Below are positions 26,361-35,346 of a stretch of DNA of 64,000 nt, one piece after another. The translations under genes and the position numbers were made by a program. The DNA is from Flavobacterium silvaticum (GTDB lineage Bacteria > Bacteroidota > Bacteroidia > Flavobacteriales > Flavobacteriaceae): assembly GCF_012911565.1 (NCBI RefSeq), contig NZ_JAAMPU010000107.1, positions 467,800 through 531,799 of the forward strand. Direction: 5' to 3'. The notes beneath the pieces are model-generated. The model saw only the letters and a program-made list of their open reading frames with translations. It did not search any database and had not been told where the DNA came from. Every line of letters begins with the position of its first letter. The first letter of the stretch is position 1.

Positions 26361-26777
26361 TCATCGCATCTTCCGCCATGATTGCCAAGCGCCTGTGCTC
26401 CATAAGGCCCAGGCGACCAGAACGGGCTGGAAAAACAGCCGCATCAATCGCTTCTTATCGGAATCAAGGCCGAATGCATCTGTGTGGTTCAGGTATTGAG
26501 CAATGTTTCCGGGAAAAACCAGCACGAAAAAAATGGCGGCAATCCAACCGATTCGGGTACGGTATTTTTTGGCGAAGATAAGCGACAACCCAAACGCAAT
26601 TTCGACGATTCCGGAAAGGACGACCGTCACATCTTTATCAAGCGGAACCCAATTGGGAACCTGTGCCTGGAATTCATCACGGACAAAGGTAAGGTGCCCG
26701 ATTCCTGCCCCAAACAACGCCAGGCCAAGAAGAATCCTGAAAACATTTTGGGTCGACGTGGTTTGTCTAATCTCCAT
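26361..26777 (-). CDS. DoxX-like membrane protein
   Basis: A 138-residue protein starting at MEIRQTTSTQNVF; the frame is open further upstream into the kinase gene, but this ATG fits the family and sits 4 bp after the kinase stop. Four hydrophobic segments with ILLGLALFGAGIGHLTF, VVLSGIVEIAFGLSLIF and FPGNIAQYLNHTDAFG match the DoxX family (inner-membrane proteins, some linked to redox or thiol stress). The close spacing suggests co-transcription with the GAF-kinase pieces. Confidence 0.82.
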   Translation of the reverse strand: MEIRQTTSTQNVFRILLGLALFGAGIGHLTFVRDEFQAQVPNWVPLDKDVTVVLSGIVEIAFGLSLIFAKKYRTRIGWIAAIFFVLVFPGNIAQYLNHTDAFGLDSDKKRLMRLFFQPVLVAWALWSTGAWQSWRKMR

Positions 26778-26781
26778 ATTT

Positions 26782-27666
26782 CTATTTTTCAGGGATATAA
26801 ATATCGAAACGTGCGCCATGGTTGTGTTCGCCCCAGGCTTTGATATGCCCATTGTGGTTCTCGACGATTTTTTTGACTATGGCAAGCCCCACACCTGTCC
26901 CAATTTGAACCTGACGTGTTCCAAGTCGTTGAAAGAGTTCGAAAATCTTGTCGCTGTATTTGCTGTCGAACCCGATTCCGTTATCTGAAACAGAAATCAC
27001 ATGGTAATTCAAGCTGCTTTCGAGTTTTTCGTTATTGAAATCAGAACTGAAACCAAATTGGTAACTGACAGTAATTTTCGGGACGACATCTATACGCGAA
27101 AATTTAAGCGAATTTGACATCAGGTTGTATAATAACTGACGGAACTGGAACGGGATTACATTTAACTGAACATCTTTTGCCAACTCCATGACAGCTTGTT
27201 TGGAACTGATTTCATCTGCCAGATCAGAAGTTACGTCGTCAAAAAGCACCTTCAAAGTCGTGCTTTCAAATACGGAAATTGTGGTTGTAGCTCTCGAATA
27301 ATTGAGCAGATCGCGTATCAATTGGCTCATACGGCCTGAGGCACGTTCGATTTTATTAAGGTACTCCTGCCCTTTTTCACTCAACCTTTCCGCTTCTTTT
27401 TCACTTAGCCAGGAAGTAAACGTCTGTATCTTGCGAAGCGGCTCCTGCAAGTCGTGGCTTGAAATATAGGTGAACGCCTGAAGTTCATTGTTCATTTTTT
27501 CGAGGACGATATTTTGCTCGGCGATTTCCTGCGTCTGGTCAAGAAGGCTTTGATCCATGCGGATTTTATTGTCGTTCAGGTTCTGATTCGCCTTTCGGAT
27601 TTCCAGCAAATGCATCACCTGAGTGGCAAGAATCTGAAGACCATGAAGTTGGCTTTCGGAAAGCAT
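26782..27666 (-). CDS. Histidine kinase, C-terminal part of a frameshifted GAF-kinase
   Basis: A 294-residue fragment carrying the dimerisation/phosphoacceptor domain (AFTYISSHDLQEPLRKIQTF, with the His of SSHDL) and the HATPase domain with N-box LMSNSLKFSR, G1 SDNGIGFD and G2 GTGVGLAIVKKI. The ATG given is only the first one in this frame. Upstream codons still read CVIDKKPR, the normal end of the GAF domain in the previous frame piece. A missing base near 27,687-27,695 breaks the gene. Restoring it gives one GAF-HisKA-HATPase protein of about 431 residues, presumably cytosolic. Confidence 0.88.
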   Translation of the reverse strand: MLSESQLHGLQILATQVMHLLEIRKANQNLNDNKIRMDQSLLDQTQEIAEQNIVLEKMNNELQAFTYISSHDLQEPLRKIQTFTSWLSEKEAERLSEKGQEYLNKIERASGRMSQLIRDLLNYSRATTTISVFESTTLKVLFDDVTSDLADEISSKQAVMELAKDVQLNVIPFQFRQLLYNLMSNSLKFSRIDVVPKITVSYQFGFSSDFNNEKLESSLNYHVISVSDNGIGFDSKYSDKIFELFQRLGTRQVQIGTGVGLAIVKKIVENHNGHIKAWGEHNHGARFDIYIPEK

Positions 27667-27680
27667 TCTTGGTTTTTTGT

Positions 27681-28076
27681 CTATGACACAGCGCTTCCGA
27701 GGCCAAAACCACTTTCCGTAACCAATGGAATTCCCGCATAAAACACAATGCCGAATTCACCGGTTACCAGAGGATTGTCTTTGAAACGATCATGGAGACG
27801 CGCATCCGGCACTACAAAAGGTTCATACGGGGTTTCTATGGCATGGGAACAGAATGAATATTCTCGCGGAGTCTGGGAATCATCAAGACCGACTTTCGAT
27901 TTAAACCACTGCCTGTCGGCATCTACAAAACTGACAAGTGCAACTGGAGTCTGGCAAATGATGGAAGCCAAACGGGTAATGTCGTCATACTCTTTTTCAG
28001 TAAGGGAATCAAGGATATTGTAACCGCGAAGTTCGTCCACGCGTTGTTCATCATCCGGAAATTGAGTGAAATCCAT
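27681..28076 (-). pseudogene. GAF-domain N-terminal part of the frameshifted kinase
   Basis: The 131 residues start MDFTQFPDDEQRVDELRGYNILD and contain a GAF sensor domain (LVSFVDADRQWFKSKVG, REYSFCSHAIETPYEPFVV, VTGEFGIVFYAGIPLVTESGFGLGS). The normal GAF ending LCVID is replaced by AVS and a stop. The missing end is found in the kinase frame immediately downstream, so this is one gene split by a single-base loss not located in a long homopolymer. Either the kinase is inactivated in this strain or the base was lost in sequencing. Confidence 0.8.
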
Positions 28077-28249
28077 TTTAAAAAATAACTACAAGTTAAA
28101 AAAAGGTGTGCAAATAATAAAGTGCCCCGCAATTGTTTTTTTTGGATTTTTGGGCTTATTTTAGCCGGCTTTTCCTATTGGAAATCACACGGCCCAGCTG
28201 TCGGAAGCCGCCAAATAAATAATAACCAATTTCAATAAACAATAATCCC

Positions 28250-28978
28250 GTGAGATTAGAAGATTTTGAAAACGAAGACGAGCGCGTAATCCGCGACCGC
28301 ATGAAGCAAAAAACCTGGAACGAGATCCGGTCCAACGATTCGTGGGCGATTTTTAAGATCATGGCTGAGTTCGTCAACGGATTCGAGACCATGGGTCGAA
28401 TTGGGCCTTGCGTTTCTATCTTCGGTTCGGCGCGCACAAAGCCAGATCATAAACATTATCTGCTTACCGAGAAAATCGCCTACAGCATATCCAAAGCGGG
28501 TTACGGCGTGATTACAGGCGGCGGGCCTGGAATTATGGAGGCTGGGAACAAAGGGGCGCATGCTGGCGGCGGAACATCTGTGGGCCTCAACATAGAATTG
28601 CCGTTCGAGCAACATTTCAACCCGTATATCGACAGCGACAAAAACCTCAACTTTGATTACTTTTTTGTACGAAAAGTCATGTTCGTGAAATATTCCCAGG
28701 GATTTGTGGTGATGCCCGGCGGATTCGGGACACTCGATGAAATGTTCGAGGCGATTACACTCATACAGACCAAAAAAGTGGCGAAATTCCCTGTAATATT
28801 GGTTGATCGCGAATTTTGGAGTGGCTTGTTCGACTGGGTCAAGGCGACTTTGGTTGAAAAATACCAGACGGTTTCTCCCGGTGATCTGGATTTGATCCGA
28901 ATGGTAGACACGGAAGAAGAAGTGGTTCAGGTGTTGGATAATTTCTATAAGAAATATACACTGAGTCCGAATTTTTAA
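28250..28978 (+). CDS. LOG-family Rossmann protein (TIGR00730 type)
   Basis: A 242-residue protein starting at GTG (MRLEDFENEDERVIRDRMK). The family motifs are plain: VSIFGSARTKP, GVITGGGPGIMEAGNKGA and the PGGFGTLDEMFE nucleotide-binding/catalytic motif with Arg (FFVRKVMF) upstream. Members cleave cytokinin riboside monophosphates or other nucleoside monophosphates (LOG/PpnN-like); the bacterial substrate is not certain. It stands alone between regions of simple repeats. Confidence 0.92.
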   Translation: MRLEDFENEDERVIRDRMKQKTWNEIRSNDSWAIFKIMAEFVNGFETMGRIGPCVSIFGSARTKPDHKHYLLTEKIAYSISKAGYGVITGGGPGIMEAGNKGAHAGGGTSVGLNIELPFEQHFNPYIDSDKNLNFDYFFVRKVMFVKYSQGFVVMPGGFGTLDEMFEAITLIQTKKVAKFPVILVDREFWSGLFDWVKATLVEKYQTVSPGDLDLIRMVDTEEEVVQVLDNFYKKYTLSPNF

Positions 28979-29135
28979 GTTAACGGTTACAGTTAAGTAT
29001 AGAATTAATTCTCTTTTTTTCTTTTTTAGATCTTTACTACTGAATTTACCATCTCGGAAACTAAAGAACCTAATTAGACGTATTTAACATAGCTACTCAA
29101 AACTGTTAACTGTTAACCGTTATCTGTTAACCACA
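28977..29135. repeat. TTAAC heptamer arrays in inverted orientation
   Basis: GTTAACGGTTACAGTTAAG directly follows the LOG gene, and about 120 bp later TGTTAACTGTTAACCGTTA and TGTTAACC appear (29101-29132). The second array is close to the reverse complement of the first, so the two could form a stem around the segment between. The same unit occurs at 43,768-43,793 and 45,216-45,250. Confidence 0.7.
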
Positions 29136-29185
29136 ACATTCACCAAATTCCTTCGTTATATCCTCGCTAAGAAATTGAATTACAC

Positions 29186-32002
29186 TTGAGTTTTACCCGG
29201 TACTTTTTATATGCGACGTTGCTCGCATCATTATCTGTCGTATCCCAGCATACCAATCGTATTACTGCGCGGCTTGACAGTGACCGCAAAACAATTTCTG
29301 TCGAAGAAAAACTGACGTTCCGAAATGAAACCGGGCAGCCATTAAACGAGATTGTATTCAACGACTGGAACAATGCTTTTTCTACAAAAGATTCTCCTTT
29401 GGGCCGAAGATTTTCAGACGAATTCATTAAAAGTTTTCATTTAGCCAAAGAAAAGGAACGCGGTAGCAGCCAGAACCTTAAAATTACTTTTGCCGACGGA
29501 TCTGAAGCGATATGGAAACGCCCCGAAGGCTCACCCGATTTAATTATCTTACAACTCCCGAATAAACTTTCTCCAGGGCAATCATTGGATGTATCGATTA
29601 CTTTCGATTCTAAAATCCCATCGGCCAAATTTACCAGATACGGGTATACGGACGACGGAAATTACCAGTTACGGGATTGGCTCATCACTCCTGCCCGATT
29701 TGAAAACGGCGATTTTTTGCGTTACAACAACCAGAACCTCGACGACATCTCCAACGGTTTCAGTGATTATGAAATCGACCTCAGTATTCCGGAAAATCTC
29801 GATTTGGTCTGTGATCTTGATGTGATAAAAAATAGTCCCGGAACGTATCGCCTGAATGGAAAAAACAGGAATTCTTTTGGGCTGTATATTGGCGACAGAA
29901 GCAAATTCAATTTGTTCACCAACGACAACATCAATATCGAGAATGGGATCGACGGACGCAAAGTCACCGACATCCAGAAAGCGCTCATCGTAGATAAAAT
30001 TTCCAAATTCGTTACGGAACGCATTGGCGATTTACCGCGGGGGAAAATCATGGTTTCGGAAGAAGATTACGCCCGCAATCCAGTGTATGGCCTGAATCAG
30101 CTTCCGGGTTTCCTCGCTCCTTTTTCCGATGCTTATTTATACGAACTTAAGTTCCTTAAAACCTATCTGCACAATTTCCTCCAACAGGGATTGAAGCTCG
30201 ACCAACGCAAGGACAACTGGATTTTTGACGGCTATCAGGTGTATCTCATGATGGAATACATGGAGGAATTTTATCCGCAGGGCAAAATGATGGGTAACAT
30301 CGCTTCCCTCAAATTGCTCAAAAGCTTCCATCTGGTCAATCTCAACTTCAACGAACAATACGCGTATTATTATATGCTGATGGCACGCCGAAACCTGGAT
30401 CAGCCTATAGGATTCAGCAAAGACCGGCTTATAAAATTCAACGAACAGATTGCCGGAAAATACCGCGCCGGCCTTTCTTTCAAATACCTCGACGACTATT
30501 TGGGGAATGAAACCGTCCCGAAAAGTATCAAAGAATTTTATACACAGGCCAGCGTCAATACGTCTTCAAGAGCTGCTTTTGAAAACAAGCTGACGACCGA
30601 TTCCGGAAAAAACCTCGATTGGTTCTTCGACACCATCATCGATTCGCGCGACATCATCGATTATACCTTCGAAGATGTGGAAAAAACCACCGACAGTATT
30701 TCCGTAAAAGTGAAGAACCGTACCGGAACGACCGTGCCTATTCCGGTTTTTGGCGTCAAAGGTCACAACATTGTCTATAAACAATGGATCGATAATATCG
30801 CTACCGATACCATTATAAAATTCCCTCGCAACGGAGCCGAGAAAATCGTCATCAATTACCAGAATGAAGTTCCGGAATTCAACATGAGGAACAACTGGAA
30901 ATCGCTCAAAAATTTTCCGTCACTGAACCGTCCGCTCAAGTTCAATTTTATGAAAGACCTTGAGGATCCGTTCTATAACCAGGTCATGTATGTGCCTTCG
31001 TTTGAATATAATTTATACGACGGAATTGCACTCGGCCTCCGTTTCCATAACAAGACACTGCTTGAAAAACCGTTTACTTTTGATGTAAGCCCGAGTTTCG
31101 GCCTCAAATCCAAAACACTTGTCGGTAGCGGAAGTGTTGCTTATAACCAATATTTCCGCAACAGCAGATGGTACAACGCCCGCTATTCGTTAAGTGGTAA
31201 TTACTTCCATTATGCGCCCGATGCGTTGTATTACAAAATCAATCCAATGCTTATCCTCAGGCGACGAGAAACCGATTTCAGGGAGAACAGAAAAGAGACG
31301 CTGTTGATCCGCGATGTCATCGTCCATCGTGAAGCCACGAATTATGTGATTGACGATGCCGACCAGAACGAAAATTACAACGTATTCAATCTGCGTTATT
31401 CCAATGCCTATATGGAAGCTATAAAAACCCTGAATTTCCAGGGCGATTTCCAGGTTTCCAAAAATTTCGGGAAGGTTTCAGGTGAAGTCATTTACAGACA
31501 TCTTTTCCTCAACAACAGGCAATTGAACCTGAGACTATTCGCAGGTGCTTTTCTGTATAACGATACCACGAACGACTTTTTCAGCTTTGCGCTCGACAGG
31601 CCTACCGATTACCTTTTCGACTACAATTATTACGGACGCTCTGAAAGTTCCGGACTTTTCAGTCAACAGTTGATTTTATCCGAAGGCGGATTCAAATCGA
31701 TGCTGCAACCTGCATTCGCCAACCGCTGGATTACTACTGCCAATGCCAGTTTTAACATCTGGAACTGGATCGAGCTTTATGGAGACGCCGGTTTTGTGAA
31801 GAACAAAGGCTTCAATCCGAAATTTGTTTATGACAGCGGTGTGCGGCTGAACCTTGTCACCGATTATTTCGAATTGTATTTTCCGGTTTATTCCAACCTG
31901 GGTTGGGAAGTCGGCCAACCGAATTATGGTGAAAAAATCCGGTTTATCGTGACGATCGATCCAAAAACACTCATCAGTTTGTTTACGCGCAAGTGGCTTT
32001 AG
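29186..32002 (+). CDS. Degenerate M1-peptidase-like protein fused to an outer-membrane beta-barrel
   Basis: A 938-residue secreted protein starting at TTG (no ATG fits; an in-frame stop lies 18 bp upstream). A signal peptide-like stretch (SFTRYFLYATLLASLSVVSQ) is followed by an M1 aminopeptidase-like beta-saddle (about 25-230, KLTFRNETGQPLNEIVFNDW). The gluzincin region (about 260-490) has HNFLQ (from H329) where HEXXH is expected and WIFDGYQVY (345-353) in place of the NEG motif, so two of three zinc ligands and the catalytic Glu appear lost. The last 330 residues are alternating amphipathic strands ending RKWL, like an outer-membrane barrel. Catalysis is unlikely; a binding or scaffold role is inferred. 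Confidence 0.75.
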   Translation: MSFTRYFLYATLLASLSVVSQHTNRITARLDSDRKTISVEEKLTFRNETGQPLNEIVFNDWNNAFSTKDSPLGRRFSDEFIKSFHLAKEKERGSSQNLKITFADGSEAIWKRPEGSPDLIILQLPNKLSPGQSLDVSITFDSKIPSAKFTRYGYTDDGNYQLRDWLITPARFENGDFLRYNNQNLDDISNGFSDYEIDLSIPENLDLVCDLDVIKNSPGTYRLNGKNRNSFGLYIGDRSKFNLFTNDNINIENGIDGRKVTDIQKALIVDKISKFVTERIGDLPRGKIMVSEEDYARNPVYGLNQLPGFLAPFSDAYLYELKFLKTYLHNFLQQGLKLDQRKDNWIFDGYQVYLMMEYMEEFYPQGKMMGNIASLKLLKSFHLVNLNFNEQYAYYYMLMARRNLDQPIGFSKDRLIKFNEQIAGKYRAGLSFKYLDDYLGNETVPKSIKEFYTQASVNTSSRAAFENKLTTDSGKNLDWFFDTIIDSRDIIDYTFEDVEKTTDSISVKVKNRTGTTVPIPVFGVKGHNIVYKQWIDNIATDTIIKFPRNGAEKIVINYQNEVPEFNMRNNWKSLKNFPSLNRPLKFNFMKDLEDPFYNQVMYVPSFEYNLYDGIALGLRFHNKTLLEKPFTFDVSPSFGLKSKTLVGSGSVAYNQYFRNSRWYNARYSLSGNYFHYAPDALYYKINPMLILRRRETDFRENRKETLLIRDVIVHREATNYVIDDADQNENYNVFNLRYSNAYMEAIKTLNFQGDFQVSKNFGKVSGEVIYRHLFLNNRQLNLRLFAGAFLYNDTTNDFFSFALDRPTDYLFDYNYYGRSESSGLFSQQLILSEGGFKSMLQPAFANRWITTANASFNIWNWIELYGDAGFVKNKGFNPKFVYDSGVRLNLVTDYFELYFPVYSNLGWEVGQPNYGEKIRFIVTIDPKTLISLFTRKWL

Positions 32003-32495
32003 ATTTTGGCGCGCCGCTGCATAACACCTTCGCTAAAAACAGTATCTAATAACAAGGCAATCTGTATCTTTTAATCATACGCATTCTGGTGAATTTTGAC
32101 CTATCAAAACAATTCTTGATTCTAAAGTTATTTTGAACATATTCAAAACTGCCAATTCACATACTGGGCTGAAAATATTTCGACAATTCCGGGAATACTG
32201 AAATTTTAACAACTGATACATAAAAAATGTACTTTACTTAATTCCAAATTTTGTAGGGACAGCATTGGCTCCTCCCCAGTGGCAATCTAACTTTTATACC
32301 AATGCGTTAGGTACATAAAAACTACCGGAAGTGTTAAGACTTATACTTTTATCTCCCTGCATATGCTTATGTTTCAGGCTTAAATCCAAATCAATACACC
32401 TAATAAAAATTTAGGCCGGCAATATCAATTGTCAATTATCCAGTATTTATTGTCAATTATCAATTTCCATTTACGAATTCTCACCAAAAATCAGT
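32003..32495. other. Gene-free region with repeat copy B and simple repeats
   Basis: The stretch has no credible coding sequence. It contains copy B of the 86-bp repeat (32205-32290), a related ATGCGTTAGGTACATAAAAA segment just behind it, and near its right end TGTCAATTAT repeats (32426-32469). Confidence 0.55.
32205..32290 (+). repeat. Dispersed 86-bp repeat, copy B
   Basis: It is gap-free collinear with 1505-1590. The conserved blocks are TACATAAAAAATGTA and TTTTGTAGGGACAGCATTGG followed by CTCCTCCCCAGTGGCAA. Both copies lie on the plus strand; the flanking sequences are unrelated. Confidence 0.75.
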
Positions 32496-32503
32496 TATTT
32501 TTG
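32496..32503 (+). promoter_or_regulatory. -7 element of the E1 dehydrogenase gene
   Basis: TATTTTTG is an exact TAnnTTTG element. It overlaps the GTG at 32503, so that GTG cannot be the start codon of a transcript made from here; translation from the ATG at 32521 fits. Confidence 0.6.
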
Positions 32504-32520
32504 TGCAAAACCGAATTAAA

Positions 32521-34929
32521 ATGACCCAGCCGGAAACCGCTCCCGTTCTCTCATTCGAAGATTTCAAGGCCGAAGTGCTTAACGATTACAAGCTTGCCGT
32601 AACCTCACGCGAATGTAGTTTGCTCGGGCGACGCGAAGTACTTACCGGAAAAGCCAAATTCGGGATTTTCGGGGATGGTAAAGAAGTGCCACAAATCGCT
32701 ATGGCAAAAGCTTTCAGGAATGGTGACTTCCGTTCGGGTTATTACCGCGACCAGACGTTCATGATGGCAATCGGGCAACTTACACCCCAACAGTTCTTTG
32801 CCGGGCTTTATGGAAATACAGATTTAGATCAGGAACCCATGAGTGCCGGGCGCCAAATGGGCGGCCATTTCGCCACGCACAGCCTCAATCCGGACGGCAG
32901 CTGGAAAAACCTCACCGTCCAGAAAAACTCAAGCTCCGATATTTCCCCGACCGCAGGACAAATGCCGCGTTTACTCGGATTGGCTCAAGCTTCTAAAATC
33001 TACAGGAACGTCCAGGATATCAAAGATGCCACGAATTTTTCTATTTACGGAAACGAAATTGCCTGGGGAACAATTGGGAATGCGAGTACATCAGAAGGAT
33101 TGTTCTTTGAAACCATCAACGCCGCCGGTGTTTTGCAGGTGCCTATGGTCATGAGTGTGTGGGATGATGAATACGGGATTTCGGTACACGCAAAATATCA
33201 GACCACTAAGGAAAACATCTCAGAAATACTCAAAGGTTTCCAACGTGACGAAGACAACAAGGGCTTTGAAGTGATCCGCGTGAATGGTTGGGATTATGCC
33301 GAACTTATCACTACATATGAAAAAGCGGCAAAAATTGCCCGCGAAGAACACGTTCCGGTACTCATTCACGTAATCCAACTGACACAACCGCAGGGACATT
33401 CTACTTCCGGTTCGCATGAGCGCTATAAAAATGCCGAACGACTGCAATGGGAAGCTGAATTCGATTGCAATGTTAAAATGCGCGAATGGATACTGTCATA
33501 CAATCTGATCCAGAAAGACGCGCTTGATGAAATCGAGGAGGCAATCCGGAAAGAAGTGCTCGAGGCAAAAAAAGCAGCTTGGAAAGCCTATCTCGACCCA
33601 ATCTTATCTGAACAGAAGGAACTTGTTTCATTTTTGAATGCGACTGCAGCTGCCAGTTCCAATAAAGTATTTGTTGAAAAACTCGCATCGGAACTATCGG
33701 AAATAAAGGAACCGATTCGCAAAGACATTCTGGTTACGGCACGCAAAGCCTTGCGACTGCTTATTTCAGAAGAAAACCTGAGAGGCGGATTGGCCAATTG
33801 GATCAAATCATATTCAGAAAAAACACAACAGCGTTTCAGTTCAAACCTGCATTCCGATTCCAATTCGAATATCAGTTCAATTACAGAAATAAAGCCTGTT
33901 TACAACGACGCATCAGAAGAAACCGACGCCCGCCTGGTGCTTCGGGACAACTTCGACGTATTGCTCACCAAATATCCGAATACCCTGATTTTCGGGGAAG
34001 ATTCCGGAAACATAGGCGATGTGAACCAAGGTCTTGAAGGCATGCAGGAAAAGTACGGTGAGTTTCGCGTGAGCGATGCCGGAATACGTGAAGCGACAAT
34101 CCTGGGACAAGGAATCGGGATGGCGATGCGTGGCTTGCGACCGATTGCGGAAATACAATATCTCGATTATCTTTTATATGCGATCCAGATCATGAGTGAC
34201 GATTTGGCTACGCTACAATACCGAACGAAAGGCCGTCAGAAAGCACCGCTGATTATCCGGACGCGCGGCCACAGGCTTGAAGGAATATGGCATTCGGGAT
34301 CTCCTATGGGAATGATCATCAATGCGATACGCGGTATCCACGTTCTGGTTCCGAGGAATATGACCAAGGCTGCCGGTTTTTATAATGCTCTGTTGCAATC
34401 TGATGAACCTGCATTATTGATCGAATGTCTGAATGGCTATAGGCTTAAAGAAAAAATGCCTTCGAACTTAGGCGAATTCACTACGCCTATCGGGAAAGTG
34501 GAGACTATTCGCGAAGGATCTGATATAACCGTCGTTTCTTACGGATCTACCTTACGCATCATTGAACAGGCCGCCAAAGAATTGAGCCAGGCCGGAATTG
34601 AATGTGAAATCATCGATGCCCAATCGCTGCTTCCGTTCGATTTGGATCACGACATTGTGAAAAGCGTGGCAAAAACCAATCGTTTGATTGTCATTGATGA
34701 AGATGTTCCTGGTGGGGCATCGGCTTACATCTTACAACAAATACTTGAAGAACAGGATGCTTATTCGTATCTGGACAGCAAACCGCAGACATTGGCAGCC
34801 AAAGCACACCGGCCCGCTTACGGAACAGACGGCGATTATTTTTCCAAACCTTCGGTAGAAGATGTGTATGAGACGATCTATGGAATGATGCACGAAAGCA
34901 ATCCTAAAAAATTCCCGCCTTTATTTTAG
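32521..34929 (+). CDS. Fused E1 alpha/beta subunit of a 2-oxoacid (branched-chain type) dehydrogenase
   Basis: An 802-residue protein in which both E1 subunits are joined. The alpha part (1-390) has RDQTFMMAIG, the GGHFATHSL segment and the thiamine diphosphate loop IGNASTSEGLFFETINAAG. The beta part (about 460-802) has TLIFGEDSGNIGDVNQGL, FRVSDAGIREATILGQGIG, RTRGHRLEG and VIDEDVPGGASAYIL. It decarboxylates a 2-oxoacid and passes the acyl group to the lipoyl E2; substrate (branched-chain or other) cannot be told from sequence. No E2 or E3 gene is nearby. The ATG was chosen over an upstream GTG that overlaps the promoter. Confidence 0.9.
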   Translation: MTQPETAPVLSFEDFKAEVLNDYKLAVTSRECSLLGRREVLTGKAKFGIFGDGKEVPQIAMAKAFRNGDFRSGYYRDQTFMMAIGQLTPQQFFAGLYGNTDLDQEPMSAGRQMGGHFATHSLNPDGSWKNLTVQKNSSSDISPTAGQMPRLLGLAQASKIYRNVQDIKDATNFSIYGNEIAWGTIGNASTSEGLFFETINAAGVLQVPMVMSVWDDEYGISVHAKYQTTKENISEILKGFQRDEDNKGFEVIRVNGWDYAELITTYEKAAKIAREEHVPVLIHVIQLTQPQGHSTSGSHERYKNAERLQWEAEFDCNVKMREWILSYNLIQKDALDEIEEAIRKEVLEAKKAAWKAYLDPILSEQKELVSFLNATAAASSNKVFVEKLASELSEIKEPIRKDILVTARKALRLLISEENLRGGLANWIKSYSEKTQQRFSSNLHSDSNSNISSITEIKPVYNDASEETDARLVLRDNFDVLLTKYPNTLIFGEDSGNIGDVNQGLEGMQEKYGEFRVSDAGIREATILGQGIGMAMRGLRPIAEIQYLDYLLYAIQIMSDDLATLQYRTKGRQKAPLIIRTRGHRLEGIWHSGSPMGMIINAIRGIHVLVPRNMTKAAGFYNALLQSDEPALLIECLNGYRLKEKMPSNLGEFTTPIGKVETIREGSDITVVSYGSTLRIIEQAAKELSQAGIECEIIDAQSLLPFDLDHDIVKSVAKTNRLIVIDEDVPGGASAYILQQILEEQDAYSYLDSKPQTLAAKAHRPAYGTDGDYFSKPSVEDVYETIYGMMHESNPKKFPPLF

Positions 34930-35028
34930 AATAAAAGCATCAGTGGGAATTGTTATGAATTTTCTTATAATTCAACAAAACCCGACTTAAGTTGAATCGC
35001 GAAATTGCCGGTTGTTAAATCGACTGTC

Positions 35029-35346
35029 ATGAAAGCATCACATTGGATTATTGGCCTTTTTGTAGTTTCGGGTGTCATATCTTGTAAAAAATCAGATCAA
35101 AACGACCCGAACTCAGCACCTGTTCCGCCATCTGAAGTTCCGGCAACGCCGCCTCCAGCTGTAGATCCTCCAGCTGTTCCTGAGCCACCAAAACCTGGCA
35201 CTCCGGATCCAAAGGCGAATCGATTGCCACATCCTCCATTGCCACCACATCCTGCAAACCTGCCGCCACCGCCTCCTCCACCGCCACTTACTAAAAAATT
35301 ACGCCCCACCCGCCCGTGCCTGCACCTCCACGACCGTAAACTCATT
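35029..35346 (+). CDS. Proline-rich lipoprotein segment, reads through into the next gene
   Basis: About 106 residues beginning MKASHWIIGLFVVSGVISC, a clear lipoprotein signal with lipobox VISC (Cys19), then KKSDQNDPNSAPVPPSE and long Pro-rich repeats ending in a P8 run. No stop codon separates it from the oxidoreductase that follows in the same frame. In the +1 frame after the Pro run the sequence would end LLKNYAPPARACTSTTVNSL and stop with TGA overlapping the next ATG. This layout suggests the stop was lost by an indel in the GC-rich Pro codons, or that a real fusion exists. A membrane-tethered form is possible but an FAD enzyme behind a lipoprotein signal would be unusual. Confidence 0.55.

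Noticed and set aside
26361..26852. Longer DoxX reading frame from an upstream ATG
   Set aside because: The extra 25 residues come from the end of the overlapping kinase gene, and the inner ATG 4 bp after the kinase stop gives the normal protein.
28977..29135. CRISPR array
   Set aside because: The repeats are 7-bp units without unique spacers of constant length, and no cas gene is present.
35005..35346. Plain start of the flavoenzyme at 35005
   Set aside because: That start gives a long Pro-rich lipoprotein extension not found in the enzyme family; the ATG at 35347 gives the normal N-terminal FAD loop.
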